From Isoptericola sp. AK164 (GTDB lineage Bacteria > Actinomycetota > Actinomycetes > Actinomycetales > Cellulomonadaceae): 64,000 nucleotides of DNA. The notes beneath the pieces were generated by a model. That model had not been told where the DNA came from, did no database searches, and saw only the letters and a program-made list of their open reading frames with translations. The stretch spans positions 1,302,001 to 1,366,000 of the forward strand of contig NZ_CP119106.1 of the NCBI RefSeq assembly GCF_029643425.1. Reading direction: 5' to 3'. The position numbers were made by a program, and so were the translations under genes. Shown one piece after another: positions 15,985-24,450 of the stretch (position 1 is the stretch's first letter; each line of letters opens with the position of its first letter).

Positions 15985-16830
15985 TCAGGCGAGCTGGGCG
16001 GTGAGGACGATGTCCTCGCCCACGTCGATCTGCACGTCGGCCAGCTGCACGCCGGGCGGCAGCGACGTCGACAGGTCGATCTTCCGGCCGGCAGCGGCCT
16101 CGAGACGGCCCCGGATTGCACCGAGCATCGCCCCGACGATCGGGTTGCCGCTGGACAGCTCGACGTCGCCGATCGTGAGCACCATGGCGTCGTCGATCGA
16201 GGCCGACGCCGTCGCCGTGACGGTCGCGGACAGGAACGACTTCTTGATGCCCGCCTCGATCCGCAGCGACGCCTCGCGCGGCCCCGCCTGCTCGACCTGC
16301 AGGTCGAAGTCGTTGAGCGCGATGCCGTTGCCGGACAGCGCCACGGCGAGCAGGCCCTGCACGGTGCCGGCCAGCCCGTCGCGGGACACCGCCACGCGCG
16401 CGTGCCCGGAGACGGGCGAGTCGTCGGTCGGCTCGACGAACTCCACGCCCACGGTCTCGTCGGCCGCGGTCACCCAGGAGAACTGCAGCCCGGTGATCTC
16501 GGCGGTCAGGTCGACCGGCAGGTCGACGGCGACCATCGGGTGCGCGTCGATCCGCAGCGTGCGCAGCGCCGCGGCCTCCCGCCCGGTGACCTCCGGACGC
16601 CACGGCGCCGGCTTGTCCTGCGCACCGGTCGGCATGCCGACCACCACGTCGGTCAGGTCGAGGTCGAGCGAGGCCACGTCGGCGCCGTCGAGCACCGGCA
16701 GGATCTTCGCGGCGTCCAGGCCCTGCACGCGGTCACCGGCCAGACCGACGAGCGCGGCACGCAGCCGGGCGGCCAGGTCCTGGTCCGAGTCCGGGCGCGG
16801 GGCAGTACCGAGGGGGAGCAGAGCGTCCAT
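15985..16830 (-). CDS. DUF2993-like hypothetical protein
   Basis: A 281-residue protein without signal peptide. Alternating beta pattern and the C-terminal segment LPPGVQLADVQIDVGEDIVL resemble DUF2993 (LmeA-type lipid-binding) proteins of actinobacteria, although those are usually membrane-anchored or secreted. I therefore treat the family as tentative. ATG 16830 was chosen because it gives MDALLPLG close to the first conserved-looking segment; upstream sequence is low-complexity. The stop is followed by word array A. It sits ten bases downstream of the DUF4126 gene on the same strand, probably in the same transcript. Confidence 0.6.
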   Translation of the reverse strand: MDALLPLGTAPRPDSDQDLAARLRAALVGLAGDRVQGLDAAKILPVLDGADVASLDLDLTDVVVGMPTGAQDKPAPWRPEVTGREAAALRTLRIDAHPMVAVDLPVDLTAEITGLQFSWVTAADETVGVEFVEPTDDSPVSGHARVAVSRDGLAGTVQGLLAVALSGNGIALNDFDLQVEQAGPREASLRIEAGIKKSFLSATVTATASASIDDAMVLTIGDVELSSGNPIVGAMLGAIRGRLEAAAGRKIDLSTSLPPGVQLADVQIDVGEDIVLTAQLA

Positions 16831-16840
16831 GCCGACGAGC

Positions 16841-17500
16841 CTAACCGCCACGGGTGCCCGACGGCGGCACCGGCGGAGGCGCGGGCGGCCCGCCCGCGTG
16901 AGGCTCGACACCCCGGGCCGCGTCCCGCCGTCGTCCACGTGCCCGCAGCATCCGCCAGGTCAGGACCCCGAGCACGACGACGAGGGGGACCACCAGCAGC
17001 GGCACGAGGATCGCCGCCAACGACAGCCCCACCGACGCGCCGTCCTCCGCCGTGGACAGCACCGGGGCGGCCAGCCCGCCCGTGGCGGCGTTGGCGCCGG
17101 CGCGCAGCGCCGCCTTGGTCAGGTGCACGGCGAGCGCCAGCACGACGCCGAGCACCACCGGGACCCAGGCGCCGGAGTCCACGAACGCGCCCGGGTCCTC
17201 CACCCGGGTGGTCGACGACGTCGCCCCGGCGCCGAAGGCGATCCCGCCCGCACCGGGCCGCACCACCGTCTGGACGAGATCGCTCGCCGAGTCGAGCACC
17301 GGCACCTTGTCGCCGACCACCTCGAGCGCGAGCAGCACGGCGAGCACCACCAGCACCCAGCCGTTCTCGAGCCACGACCAACCGCTCGGCAGGGTCAGCA
17401 GGTCCGTGTACCGGGCGAGCAGACCCAGTGCCAGCAGCGGGATCCACGCGTTCAGCCCGGCGGCGAGCGCGAGGCCGGTCCCGGTGACGAGCTCCAGCAT
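16841..17500 (-). CDS. DUF4126 family membrane protein
   Basis: A 219-residue integral membrane protein with about five hydrophobic helices. The N-terminal LVTGTGLALAAGLNAWIPLL and the following LENGWVLVVLAVLLALEVVGDKVP segments are characteristic of DUF4126. It ends in a Gly/Pro/Arg-rich cytosolic tail. ATG 17500 is chosen at the start of the conserved region. The role of the family is unknown. The stop is ten bases before the DUF2993-like gene and the start is 13 bases after the glutathionyl-hydroquinone reductase stop, giving one minus-strand operon from 19192 to 15985. Confidence 0.8.
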   Translation of the reverse strand: MLELVTGTGLALAAGLNAWIPLLALGLLARYTDLLTLPSGWSWLENGWVLVVLAVLLALEVVGDKVPVLDSASDLVQTVVRPGAGGIAFGAGATSSTTRVEDPGAFVDSGAWVPVVLGVVLALAVHLTKAALRAGANAATGGLAAPVLSTAEDGASVGLSLAAILVPLLVVPLVVVLGVLTWRMLRARGRRRDAARGVEPHAGGPPAPPPVPPSGTRGG

Positions 17501-17513
17501 CAGCGCCCCCGCG

Positions 17514-18593
17514 TCAGAGCTCCACGAGCGGGTTGTGCCCCGCGGTGACCTGCTCGCCGTCGCGCACCGGACCCGGCGCGGTGCCGCCACCCCACGGGTC
17601 GCCGCCGAACGACTCGCGGCCGTGCGGCGTCAGCCAGCCGGAGGTGTCGGGCCCGCACGGGATGATCTGGGTGGGATTGATGTCGGTGTGCACCACGTAG
17701 TAGTGCTCCTTGATCTGCTCGAAGTCGACGGTGTCGCCGAACCCGGGCAGCTGGAACAGGTCGCGGGCGTACGCCCACAGCACCGGCATCTCGGTCAGCT
17801 TGTTCCGGTTGCACTTGAAGTGCCCGTGGTAGACGGCGTCGAACCGCACCAGGGTCGTGAACAGCCGCACGTCGGCCTCGGTGACCCGGTCGCCCATGAG
17901 GAAGCGGCGCGTGCTGAGCCGGTCCTCCAGCCAGTCCATCGCGGTCCAGAGCCGCAGGTAGGCCGCCTCGTAGGCGTCCTGGGAGCCCGCGAAACCGCAC
18001 CGGTAGACGCCGTTGTTGACCTCGGTGAAGACGCGCCGCATGACGGACTCCATCTCGGCGGCCTCGTCGGGATCGGTGGGCCACAGGGCCGGCGCGCCCG
18101 CCCGGTGGTGCTCGGTCCACTCGCCCGACAGGTCGCGCGTGATCAGGTCGAAGTCGTTCGTCACGACGGCGCCGTCACGCGTGTCCACGATCGCCGGCAC
18201 CGTGATGCCGCGCGGGTACTGCGGGTCCCGGGCGAAGAACGCCTCCTGCAGGCGCTCGATGCCGAGCACCGGGTCCCGGCCGTCCGGGTCGAGGTCGAAC
18301 GTCCAGCTGCGCTCGTCGTGGGTCGGGCCGGGCATCCCGATGCTGAGCACGTCCTCGAGGCCCAGCAGCCGCCGCACGATGATCGAACGGTTCGCCCACG
18401 GGCAGGCGCGGGCAGCCACGAGCCGGTACCGGCCCGGCTCGACCGGGTAGCCGTCGGCCCCGTCGCGGGTGATGCGGGTCGAGAGGTAGTTCTGGTCGCG
18501 CACGTACTCCTGGCCGGGCACCGTGTAGGTGCCGCCCTGGGCGTGCTCGGGGCGCTCCGCCGTCGTGCCGGGGCTCGTCTGCTGCTCGCTCAC
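17514..18593 (-). CDS. Glutathionyl-hydroquinone reductase-like GST-fold protein
   Basis: A 359-residue GST-fold reductase of the YqjG/ECM4 (Xi-class) type, which removes a thiol cofactor from hydroquinone conjugates. The catalytic cysteine is in ACPWANRS (about residue 64), the hallmark of the class. The C-terminal all-helical GST domain follows (FLMGDRVTEADVRLF, then FQLPGFGDTVDF). Actinobacteria generally use mycothiol, so the thiol partner is uncertain. GTG 18593 overlaps the upstream DNA-repair gene's stop (GTGA), so translation is coupled. Confidence 0.85.
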   Translation of the reverse strand: MSEQQTSPGTTAERPEHAQGGTYTVPGQEYVRDQNYLSTRITRDGADGYPVEPGRYRLVAARACPWANRSIIVRRLLGLEDVLSIGMPGPTHDERSWTFDLDPDGRDPVLGIERLQEAFFARDPQYPRGITVPAIVDTRDGAVVTNDFDLITRDLSGEWTEHHRAGAPALWPTDPDEAAEMESVMRRVFTEVNNGVYRCGFAGSQDAYEAAYLRLWTAMDWLEDRLSTRRFLMGDRVTEADVRLFTTLVRFDAVYHGHFKCNRNKLTEMPVLWAYARDLFQLPGFGDTVDFEQIKEHYYVVHTDINPTQIIPCGPDTSGWLTPHGRESFGGDPWGGGTAPGPVRDGEQVTAGHNPLVEL

Positions 18594-19192
18594 TTGGTCG
18601 CCTTCGCTGTCTTGGCTGCGGCCTTCTGGGCCTTCTTGAACTCGCGGACCTCCTGCAGGGTCTCCGCGCTGGTCACGTCCGCGATCGAGCGGCGCGACCC
18701 GTCGTCGCCGTAGTGCCCGGCGGCCTCGCGCCATCCGTCCGGCTCGACGCCGCGCTGCTTACCCAGCAGCGCCAGGAAGATCTGCGCCTTCTGCGCGCCG
18801 AACCCGGGCAGAGCGTTCAGCCGCTTCATCACCTCGGCACCGGTCGGGGCCTCGCCGGAGGCCCCCGGGTCGGTCCAGATCCGGGTCACGTCCCCGTCGT
18901 AGTCGTCGACGACGGCGCGTGCCACGGCCTGCACCCGCCCGGCCATGGAGCGGCCGTAGCGGTGGATCGCCGGGGGAGTGGTCGCCATCTCGACGAACGC
19001 GTCGGGGTCGGCGTCGGCGATCGCGGCCGGGTCGAGCGTGCCGAACCGGTCGGCGATCTTGCGCGGCCCCGCGAACGCGTGCTCCATCGGGTACTGCTGG
19101 TCCAGCAGCATCCCGATCAGCAGGGCGAACGGGTCCTCGGCGAGCAACCGGTCCGTGGCGTCGTCACCGGTGATCCAGAGCTGTGCGGTCAT
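18590..19192 (-). CDS. HhH-GPD-type base excision DNA repair protein
   Basis: A 200-residue member of the small actinobacterial HhH-GPD family annotated as base-excision repair proteins. The N-terminal segment LLAEDPFALLIGMLLDQQYPMEHAF and the helix-hairpin-helix region LNALPGFGAQKAQIFLALL are visible. The latter has the expected LPGFGxxKA hairpin. The C-terminus is a Lys/Ala-rich basic tail (about residues 180-200), likely DNA-contacting. The classical catalytic Asp context is not obvious to me. It is the first gene of the operon that continues with the GST-fold protein. Confidence 0.8.
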   Translation of the reverse strand: MTAQLWITGDDATDRLLAEDPFALLIGMLLDQQYPMEHAFAGPRKIADRFGTLDPAAIADADPDAFVEMATTPPAIHRYGRSMAGRVQAVARAVVDDYDGDVTRIWTDPGASGEAPTGAEVMKRLNALPGFGAQKAQIFLALLGKQRGVEPDGWREAAGHYGDDGSRRSIADVTSAETLQEVREFKKAQKAAAKTAKATK

Positions 19193-19382
19193 GTGTCCTG
19201 TCCTCGGGTGCTGTCAGGGCGTGACGCGGCACGCCGATCGGGAGTTAGGCTTCCTCGTATCCCACCATCAGCCGACGTCGCCTCCGATGCAGAGTCGTGT
19301 GATCTGTCTGACGCCATGCTCCGGACCGCCGTCGAGGTTGACGAGTGGCCCATCGTCCGTGGCTCGGGATCTCTCCGACCGG

Positions 19383-19820
19383 TCATGTCTGGTCCACGGG
19401 CGCGAGATCGACCAGGAGGGATTCGTAGTGGTGATCGTCCCGTGGCCAGTCCTGGTCGACTGAGACCACCACTCGAGTTCGGCCAACGTGCGTGGACATC
19501 TTGACGTTGTCGTCCGCATCGCCGATCGACAGCCGGCCGGCGGTGGTGTTCAGCGTCCCGTCGAAGACGGCTCGGCGATTCTGGAGGTCGGGCGTCTCGT
19601 CGAGCCAACGCACGGTGATCTGGACTTCGGCCCAGGCGAAGTCGCCCTCGAACGAGGGAATGTCCGCTTCGTGGCGCACCGAGACCACAAGCCCGGAGTC
19701 ACCGGTCGATACGGCAGCATCCGGCACGACGTCCGGGATCTCGCCGTCGGCGGCGAGGATGATCGCGATACCCCACTGGAACGATCGCGTGATGGTTGTC
19801 GTCGCGAGTGGTTGCACCAT
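19383..19820 (-). CDS. Hypothetical protein
   Basis: A 145-residue soluble protein beginning MVQPLATTTITRSFQWG. It has no signal peptide or membrane segment and shows alternating beta patterns, with an acidic mid-region (TGDSGLVVSVRHEADIPS) and the phrase WAEVQITVRW. It is somewhat less GC-rich than the flanks. It resembles conserved actinobacterial hypotheticals of unknown function. A divergent DoxX-like gene starts 160 bases away. Confidence 0.6.
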   Translation of the reverse strand: MVQPLATTTITRSFQWGIAIILAADGEIPDVVPDAAVSTGDSGLVVSVRHEADIPSFEGDFAWAEVQITVRWLDETPDLQNRRAVFDGTLNTTAGRLSIGDADDNVKMSTHVGRTRVVVSVDQDWPRDDHHYESLLVDLAPVDQT

Positions 19821-19982
19821 CGCAGCCTATCGATCTGCACGTGGGGCTGTGCTGCCGTTCGGAGCACGCTGGTGGGTGCGTAGAGGCCTTCAGCGCCGGC
19901 TTTGCCGTCGGTTCGAGTGGGCCCGACGTGGGCGGGCGTCTCCTGTTCACCGTGAGGATCTCTACCCCGATAGCCTCGCGGA

Positions 19983-20363
19983 ATGGCTCGACACCCGAAC
20001 GTCCTGGCCGGCTCCCTCGTCGCCGCGCTCACCGTCACCGGCACCCTGCACTTCCTCCGGCCCCGCGTGTTCGAGGGGCTCATCCCGAAGGCTCTCGGTT
20101 CCCCGCGCGCCTGGGTCTACGGCAGCGGCGTGGCCGAGCTCGCCTGTGCCGCCGCGGTCGCGGTCCCGGCCACGCGCCGAGTCGGCGGGTACGCCTCCGC
20201 GGCGCTGTTCGTCGGGGTGTTCCCCGGCAACGTGAAGATGGCGCTCGACTCCCACCCGGGCGCGCGGCACTGGTCGCGCAGGCCGTCGGTCGCCTGGGGT
20301 CGGCTGCCGCTGCAGGTCCCGCTGGTCGCGTGGGCCTGGCGGGTGGCCCGCAGCGCCGGGTGA
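19983..20363 (+). CDS. DoxX-like small membrane protein
   Basis: A 126-residue membrane protein with about four hydrophobic segments. The pattern LVAALTVTGTLHFLRP, then WVYGSGVAELACAAAVAVP, then GGYASAALFVGVFPGNVKMAL is typical of the DoxX/DoxD-like family of small quinone-associated or orphan membrane proteins. No cysteine pair or heme ligand is visible. ATG 19983 lacks a strong ribosome site. It is followed after 78 bases by a lipoprotein gene on the same strand. Confidence 0.75.
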   Translation: MARHPNVLAGSLVAALTVTGTLHFLRPRVFEGLIPKALGSPRAWVYGSGVAELACAAAVAVPATRRVGGYASAALFVGVFPGNVKMALDSHPGARHWSRRPSVAWGRLPLQVPLVAWAWRVARSAG

Positions 20364-20441
20364 GCGCTCCCGGCCCCGTCTGTCCACAGGCTGTGGATAC
20401 TCTGAGCGGACGGACCCGGACCGTCCCTAACGTCCGCAGGC

Positions 20442-21068
20442 ATGAACTTCCGATGGCGCACCCTGTGGCCGGCCCTGCTCGTCCTGCTCGTCGCCGGGTG
20501 CGGGTCCCCGGCGGCCGACGGCGGTCACGCACCGCCCGGCGTCGACACGCCCGCCGCCGCGACCCCCGTCGATGCTGCTGACGCCGCCCACGAGTACTTC
20601 GCGGCGCCGGACCACGTCGTGGAGAGCGTCGAGAGCATCCCACCATCGGTCGAGGAGGCCGTCACCGCGTTGCAGCGCTACCTCGACCGTGAACGCGAGG
20701 TCTACCGCACCGGGGACGCGGCCGAGGCCGAGGCGATGGTCGGGGCGGACTGCTCCGCGTGCCGCACCCGCGTCCGGATCGGCGTGGACACCCACGCTGC
20801 CGGCCTCGAGCTCGAGGGCGCGCACGCTCGGGTCGAGCTCGTCCGTCGGATCCCGGTCGCGGAGGTCGCCGACACCGACGGGCTGGACGCCGAGTTCGTC
20901 GCACGGACGTTCCTGCTGCACACCCGCGTGCACCAGGACGCCGGCGTGCTCCGGGGCGCCGACGACGCCCTGCGGCGTGTGCCGGCATCGGCCTACGACC
21001 TGTACGCCTCGCTCTACGCCGCCCAGGACGGCGGCTGGACGGTCGACGGTCTCACGGAGGCCCCGTGA
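20442..21068 (+). CDS. Putative lipoprotein, DUF6318-like
   Basis: A 208-residue lipoprotein with a short signal peptide (LWPALLVLLVAGC, lipobox VAGC with Cys at residue 20). The mature part contains YLDREREVYRTGDAAEAEAM and a CSACRTRV segment with CxxC, the same layout as the DUF6318-type lipoprotein at 15134-15772. Similarity is limited and the assignment is tentative. Function unknown. It converges on the F420-0-type importer operon with only 14 bases between stop codons. Confidence 0.62.
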   Translation: MNFRWRTLWPALLVLLVAGCGSPAADGGHAPPGVDTPAAATPVDAADAAHEYFAAPDHVVESVESIPPSVEEAVTALQRYLDREREVYRTGDAAEAEAMVGADCSACRTRVRIGVDTHAAGLELEGAHARVELVRRIPVAEVADTDGLDAEFVARTFLLHTRVHQDAGVLRGADDALRRVPASAYDLYASLYAAQDGGWTVDGLTEAP

Positions 21069-21082
21069 TCGACTCGGGCGGC

Positions 21083-22039
21083 CTACCGTTCGTCGAACGT
21101 CAGCACCGGCCGCCCGGTGCGCGGATGGCGCAGCACCGTGGTGCGCACCCCGTAGGTCGGGTCGATGACCTCGGGCACCAGGACCTCTTCGACGGGTCCG
21201 GCCGCGACGACGTGCCCGGCCGGCTCCGGGGCGAGCACGACGACGTGGTCGCACGTCGCGGCAGCCAGGGACAGGTCGTGCAGCGCGGCCAGCACGGTGA
21301 CGCCGTCGGCCGCGAGCTCGCCGACCAGCCGCATCGTGGCGAGCTGGGCGGCCACGTCGAGGTGGTTGGTCGGCTCGTCCAGCAGCAGCACACGCGGCTG
21401 CTGCGCGAGCGCCCGGGCCATGTGCACCCGCTGGCGCTCGCCCCCGGACAGCGTCGAGATCTCGCGGGTGGCCAGGTCGCCCGCGCCGGCCCGCTCGAGC
21501 GCGGACCGAGCGATCGTGTGGTCGTCCTCGGTGGGGCCGGCCAGCACCGAGCGGTGCGGGGTGCGGCCCAGCAGGACGGCGTCGAACACCGTGACCGGCA
21601 GCTCGGACGCGGCGTCCTGCTCCACGAAGGCCAGCGTTCGGGCCCGACGACGGCGCCGCATCGTCAGCAGGTCCTCCGGCTCACCGACGCCGGAAGGACC
21701 GTCGGCGCCGGCGGCACCGTCGGCTGCAGCGGATTTCCCGGCCCCGGCCGAGTCGGCGCCGCCGTGCCGCGGGACCAGGGCGACGCGGCCGCCGTCGGGC
21801 CGTTCCACCCCGGCGATCAGGCGCAGCAGGCTCGACTTGCCGGTCCCGTTCGGCCCGAGCAGGCCGGTCAGGGCACCCGGGGGAGCGGTGACGTCGACGT
21901 CGTCGAGGATCAGTCGGTCGCCCACCGACCAGCGCACCCGGTCGGCGGCCAGTCCGGTGCCGGACGACGCCGCGCCCTGCAAGGGTGCGTCGGCCACCGG
22001 CGTCCGGGTGCCCGGGCGGTGCTCCGAGGTCTGCGTCAT
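21083..22039 (-). CDS. ABC transporter ATPase, proposed F420-0 importer
   Basis: A 318-residue ATPase of the iron-siderophore/cobalamin importer class. Walker A is GPNGTGKSS (about 64-72), the signature LSGGERQRV and Walker B VLLLDEPTNHLD follow. An unusual Gly/Ala-rich insertion of about 35 residues follows the Walker A region before the Q-loop (FVEQDAAS). The three-gene cassette with its permease and binding protein matches the actinobacterial set proposed to import coenzyme F420-0. ATG 22039 overlaps the permease stop by four bases. Confidence 0.82.
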   Translation of the reverse strand: MTQTSEHRPGTRTPVADAPLQGAASSGTGLAADRVRWSVGDRLILDDVDVTAPPGALTGLLGPNGTGKSSLLRLIAGVERPDGGRVALVPRHGGADSAGAGKSAAADGAAGADGPSGVGEPEDLLTMRRRRRARTLAFVEQDAASELPVTVFDAVLLGRTPHRSVLAGPTEDDHTIARSALERAGAGDLATREISTLSGGERQRVHMARALAQQPRVLLLDEPTNHLDVAAQLATMRLVGELAADGVTVLAALHDLSLAAATCDHVVVLAPEPAGHVVAAGPVEEVLVPEVIDPTYGVRTTVLRHPRTGRPVLTFDER

Positions 22040-23115
22040 GCGCGGGCCCGTCCCTTCCACAGCAGCACCGCGAACACGGGCGCACCGATCGCGGCCGTCA
22101 CGATCCCGACCGGCAGCTCGCGCGGGGCGAAGACCGTGCGGGCCAGGGTGTCGGCCCAGATGAGGAACGTCGCCCCGCAGAGCATGGACAGCGGCAGCAG
22201 GGCGCGGTGCCGGGCACCGGTGATCATCCGCACCGCGTGCGGCAGGATGAGGCCGACGAACCCGATGGCCCCGGACTGCGAGACCAGGGCGCCGGTCAGC
22301 AGCGCGACGCCGATCAGCAGCACCCAGCGCACCCGGGCCACCGGCACGCCGAGCGTCGCGGCGGCCGTGTCGCCGAAGGTGAAGGCGTCCAGCACCGACC
22401 CGGTCGAGGCGAGCAGCGTGCCCAGCACGAGCACCGCGCCGCCGGCGATCAGCACCGAGGACCACTCCGCCCCGGCCACCGACCCGAGCATCCAGGACAG
22501 GATCTCGCGGTACTGGTCGCCCTGGGCCGACCAGAAGATGACGAAGCTGGTCGCCGCCGCCGCGAGCTGGGACACCGCGAGCCCGGCCAGCACGGTCCGC
22601 CCGGGGGAGAGTCCGCCGGCGCCCCGTCCGGCGGCCGTGGCCAGCGCCAGGGTCGCGACCAGGGCGGCCGCCGCACCGGCGAACGCCGCGATCGGCAGCA
22701 CGGCGAGCCAGCCGAGCACGAGCACGCTGACCGCGCCCAGCGACGCCCCCGAACTGAGGCCCAGCAGGTAGGGGTCGGCCAGCGGGTTGCGGGTCAGCGA
22801 CTGCATGACGACGCCGCACACCGCGAGTCCCGCCCCCACGGCCGCGGCGGTGAGCACCCGGGGGAGGCGCAGCTGCCACACGATGCCGTCGTCGAGCCGG
22901 TCCGGCGCGGCGATCCCCAGCAGGTCGCCCAGCCCGAGCCGCGTCGCCACGACCTGCCCGACGTCCGACGGCGTCAGCCCGGCCGGGCCGATCGCGACCG
23001 TGACGACGACGCTGGCCAGCAGCACCGCCGTCGTCGCGCCGAGCCACGCCAGCAGCCGGCCCCGCGAGAGCGTCGCGGGGGCCGGTGCCGTGCGTGCCGC
23101 GGTCTCAGTCGGCAA
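22036..23115 (-). CDS. FecCD-type ABC permease, proposed F420-0 importer
   Basis: A 359-residue BtuC/FecCD-type permease with about ten transmembrane helices. Family landmarks include LRLPRVLTAAAVGAGLAVCG, the QSLTRNPLADPYLLG segment near the coupling loop and LPHAVRMITGARHR. It forms the membrane channel for the binding protein encoded immediately upstream (11-base overlap) and the ATPase downstream (4-base overlap). The substrate assignment rests on cassette membership, not on residues visible here. Confidence 0.85.
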   Translation of the reverse strand: MPTETAARTAPAPATLSRGRLLAWLGATTAVLLASVVVTVAIGPAGLTPSDVGQVVATRLGLGDLLGIAAPDRLDDGIVWQLRLPRVLTAAAVGAGLAVCGVVMQSLTRNPLADPYLLGLSSGASLGAVSVLVLGWLAVLPIAAFAGAAAALVATLALATAAGRGAGGLSPGRTVLAGLAVSQLAAAATSFVIFWSAQGDQYREILSWMLGSVAGAEWSSVLIAGGAVLVLGTLLASTGSVLDAFTFGDTAAATLGVPVARVRWVLLIGVALLTGALVSQSGAIGFVGLILPHAVRMITGARHRALLPLSMLCGATFLIWADTLARTVFAPRELPVGIVTAAIGAPVFAVLLWKGRARA

Positions 23116-24139
23116 TCTCGAGCTCCGCGAGCTGGTCGGCGAGGTCGGCGACGGCGTCGGCGTTGCGCACGCCCGCCTCGGTGGCCGGGAACGGCACGAC
23201 GAGGTAGCGCTCCTCGCGCACCGCGGTCAGCTCCGCGGTGGCCGGGTTGTCCTCGAGGCGGGCGATCTTGTCGTCGGCCGAGTTCCACACGGCGTCCACC
23301 AGGACGATGACGTCCGGGTCGGCGTCGACGATCTCCTCCCAGGACAGCGACGTCCAGGTGTCCTCGACGTCGCCGGCGACGTTGGACAGCCCGACGGCCT
23401 CCAGGATCATCTGCGGGGCACCGATGCCGGCCCCGACGTAGGGGATGTCGCTGCCCGAGGAGTACCACAGGGCGCTCAGCTCCCGGTCGTCCGGGGTGAC
23501 CCCGTCGAGAGTCTCCTGCTGCTCCGCGACGAGCGCGGCGGCGGCGTCGTTCGCGTCGAAGATCGCGCCGACCTCGCTGATCTCGGCGAAGACCTCCTCG
23601 AAGGTCAGCGGGTTCGGCATGTACTCGGGCGCCTTGCAGGCGGCCGGGGCGACGTAGCTGTGCACCCCGAGCGAGTCGAGGGTCTCGCGGTCGCCGGCGC
23701 CGTCGGCCGCGACGTTCGACTCCCAGCCCGCGTAGACCAGGTCCGGCTCCAGCTCGAGGACCGCCTCGGTGCCGGGCACCTCGTCGCTGAAGGGATCGGC
23801 GACGGCCGTGCCCTCGGCGTCCTCGGCCAGCCAGTCCGGCACGGGGCCGTCGAGGAAGGCCGATCCGACGATGCGGTCGCCGAGGCCGAGCGCCAGCAGC
23901 GTCTCGGCGGTGGAGGACTTGACGGTGACGACGCGCTCGGGCGCGGCGTCGAACGTCACCTCGGTCCCGCAGTTGTCGAGGGTCAGCGGGTACCCGGTCC
24001 TGATGCCGTCGGACACGGCGGACTCGGACGGTCCCGCGGACGCTGCACCGTCGGCCGGCGGCGAGCCGGTCGAGCAGGCGGCGAGGGAGGCGACGGCGAG
24101 GGTTGCGAGGGTCAGGGCAGCGATACGCGCTCGGGGCAC
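23105..24139 (-). CDS. ABC transporter substrate-binding lipoprotein, proposed F420-0 type
   Basis: A 344-residue lipoprotein (lipobox LAAC) of the class III binding proteins. The conserved run NCGTEVTFDAAPERVVT, then LLALGLGDRIVGSAFLDGP, YAGWESN, ALWYSSGSDIPYVGAG and LVVPFPATEAGVRN matches the family defined as the periplasmic component of the proposed F420-0 importer. Those organisms use F420 enzymes, as this one does (LLM gene at 30056). GTG 24139 has GGGAGT upstream. Iron-chelate binding is the main alternative. A foldable leader precedes the gene. Confidence 0.8.
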   Translation of the reverse strand: MPRARIAALTLATLAVASLAACSTGSPPADGAASAGPSESAVSDGIRTGYPLTLDNCGTEVTFDAAPERVVTVKSSTAETLLALGLGDRIVGSAFLDGPVPDWLAEDAEGTAVADPFSDEVPGTEAVLELEPDLVYAGWESNVAADGAGDRETLDSLGVHSYVAPAACKAPEYMPNPLTFEEVFAEISEVGAIFDANDAAAALVAEQQETLDGVTPDDRELSALWYSSGSDIPYVGAGIGAPQMILEAVGLSNVAGDVEDTWTSLSWEEIVDADPDVIVLVDAVWNSADDKIARLEDNPATAELTAVREERYLVVPFPATEAGVRNADAVADLADQLAELEIAD

Positions 24140-24179
24140 GGGCGGGACTCCCGGAAGGCAGGGGGTGGCGTCGATGGCA

Positions 24180-24255
24180 GGTGCGTCATCTCGCACCGAC
24201 CGGACCTGCGGCCCAGAGAGTGGGGCCGCACCGACGGGCGATTCACCGGTGCCCG
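24180..24255 (-). promoter_or_regulatory. Structured leader with mutually exclusive stems before the F420-0-type importer
   Basis: On the minus strand, stems pair 24247-24252 with 24228-24233, 24223-24230 with 24207-24214 (8 bp) and 24192-24197 with 24180-24185 (6 bp). The first two share bases 24228-24230, so only one can form at a time. This is the layout of a regulatory leader. I looked for cobalamin riboswitch boxes and found only a weak resemblance (GGTGAATC). Confidence 0.35.
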
Positions 24256-24302
24256 TGGTCCGCGAGGTCTTCCACCCTAGTACGCGCCCCGACCGGCCCG
24301 GA

Positions 24303-24363
24303 GTTGTGGGCATGAAATCTGCAACTCGGACGGGGCCCAGGCTGCAGATTTCATGCCCACAAC
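24303..24363. repeat. 21-bp perfect inverted repeat with 19-base spacer
   Basis: Arms 24303-24323 and 24343-24363 are exact inverses; the left arm begins GTTGTGGGCATGAAATC. The arms are far less GC-rich than the surroundings. The element lies between the divergent importer operon and molybdopterin oxidoreductase gene, so it is not a simple terminator. Confidence 0.85.
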
Positions 24364-24450
24364 GGGTCGGGGATTACGGGGTGATGACGGTCCGCGTCCG
24401 ACGGCGGATCCGGCGCGGCGCACGGCGCTCGCGGTGGCAGGGTGGAGGGC

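Noticed and set aside
20381-20399. Pair of inverted DnaA-box-like sequences (TGTCCACAG / CTGTGGATA), possible origin
   Set aside because: Only two boxes, no AT-rich region and no dnaA, dnaN or gyr genes nearby. A lone box at 15855-15863 is equally uninformative.
24140-24300. Cobalamin riboswitch upstream of the importer
   Set aside because: Only a GGTGAATC-like patch resembles the conserved core; the other boxes and their spacing are missing. Kept as an unnamed structured leader.
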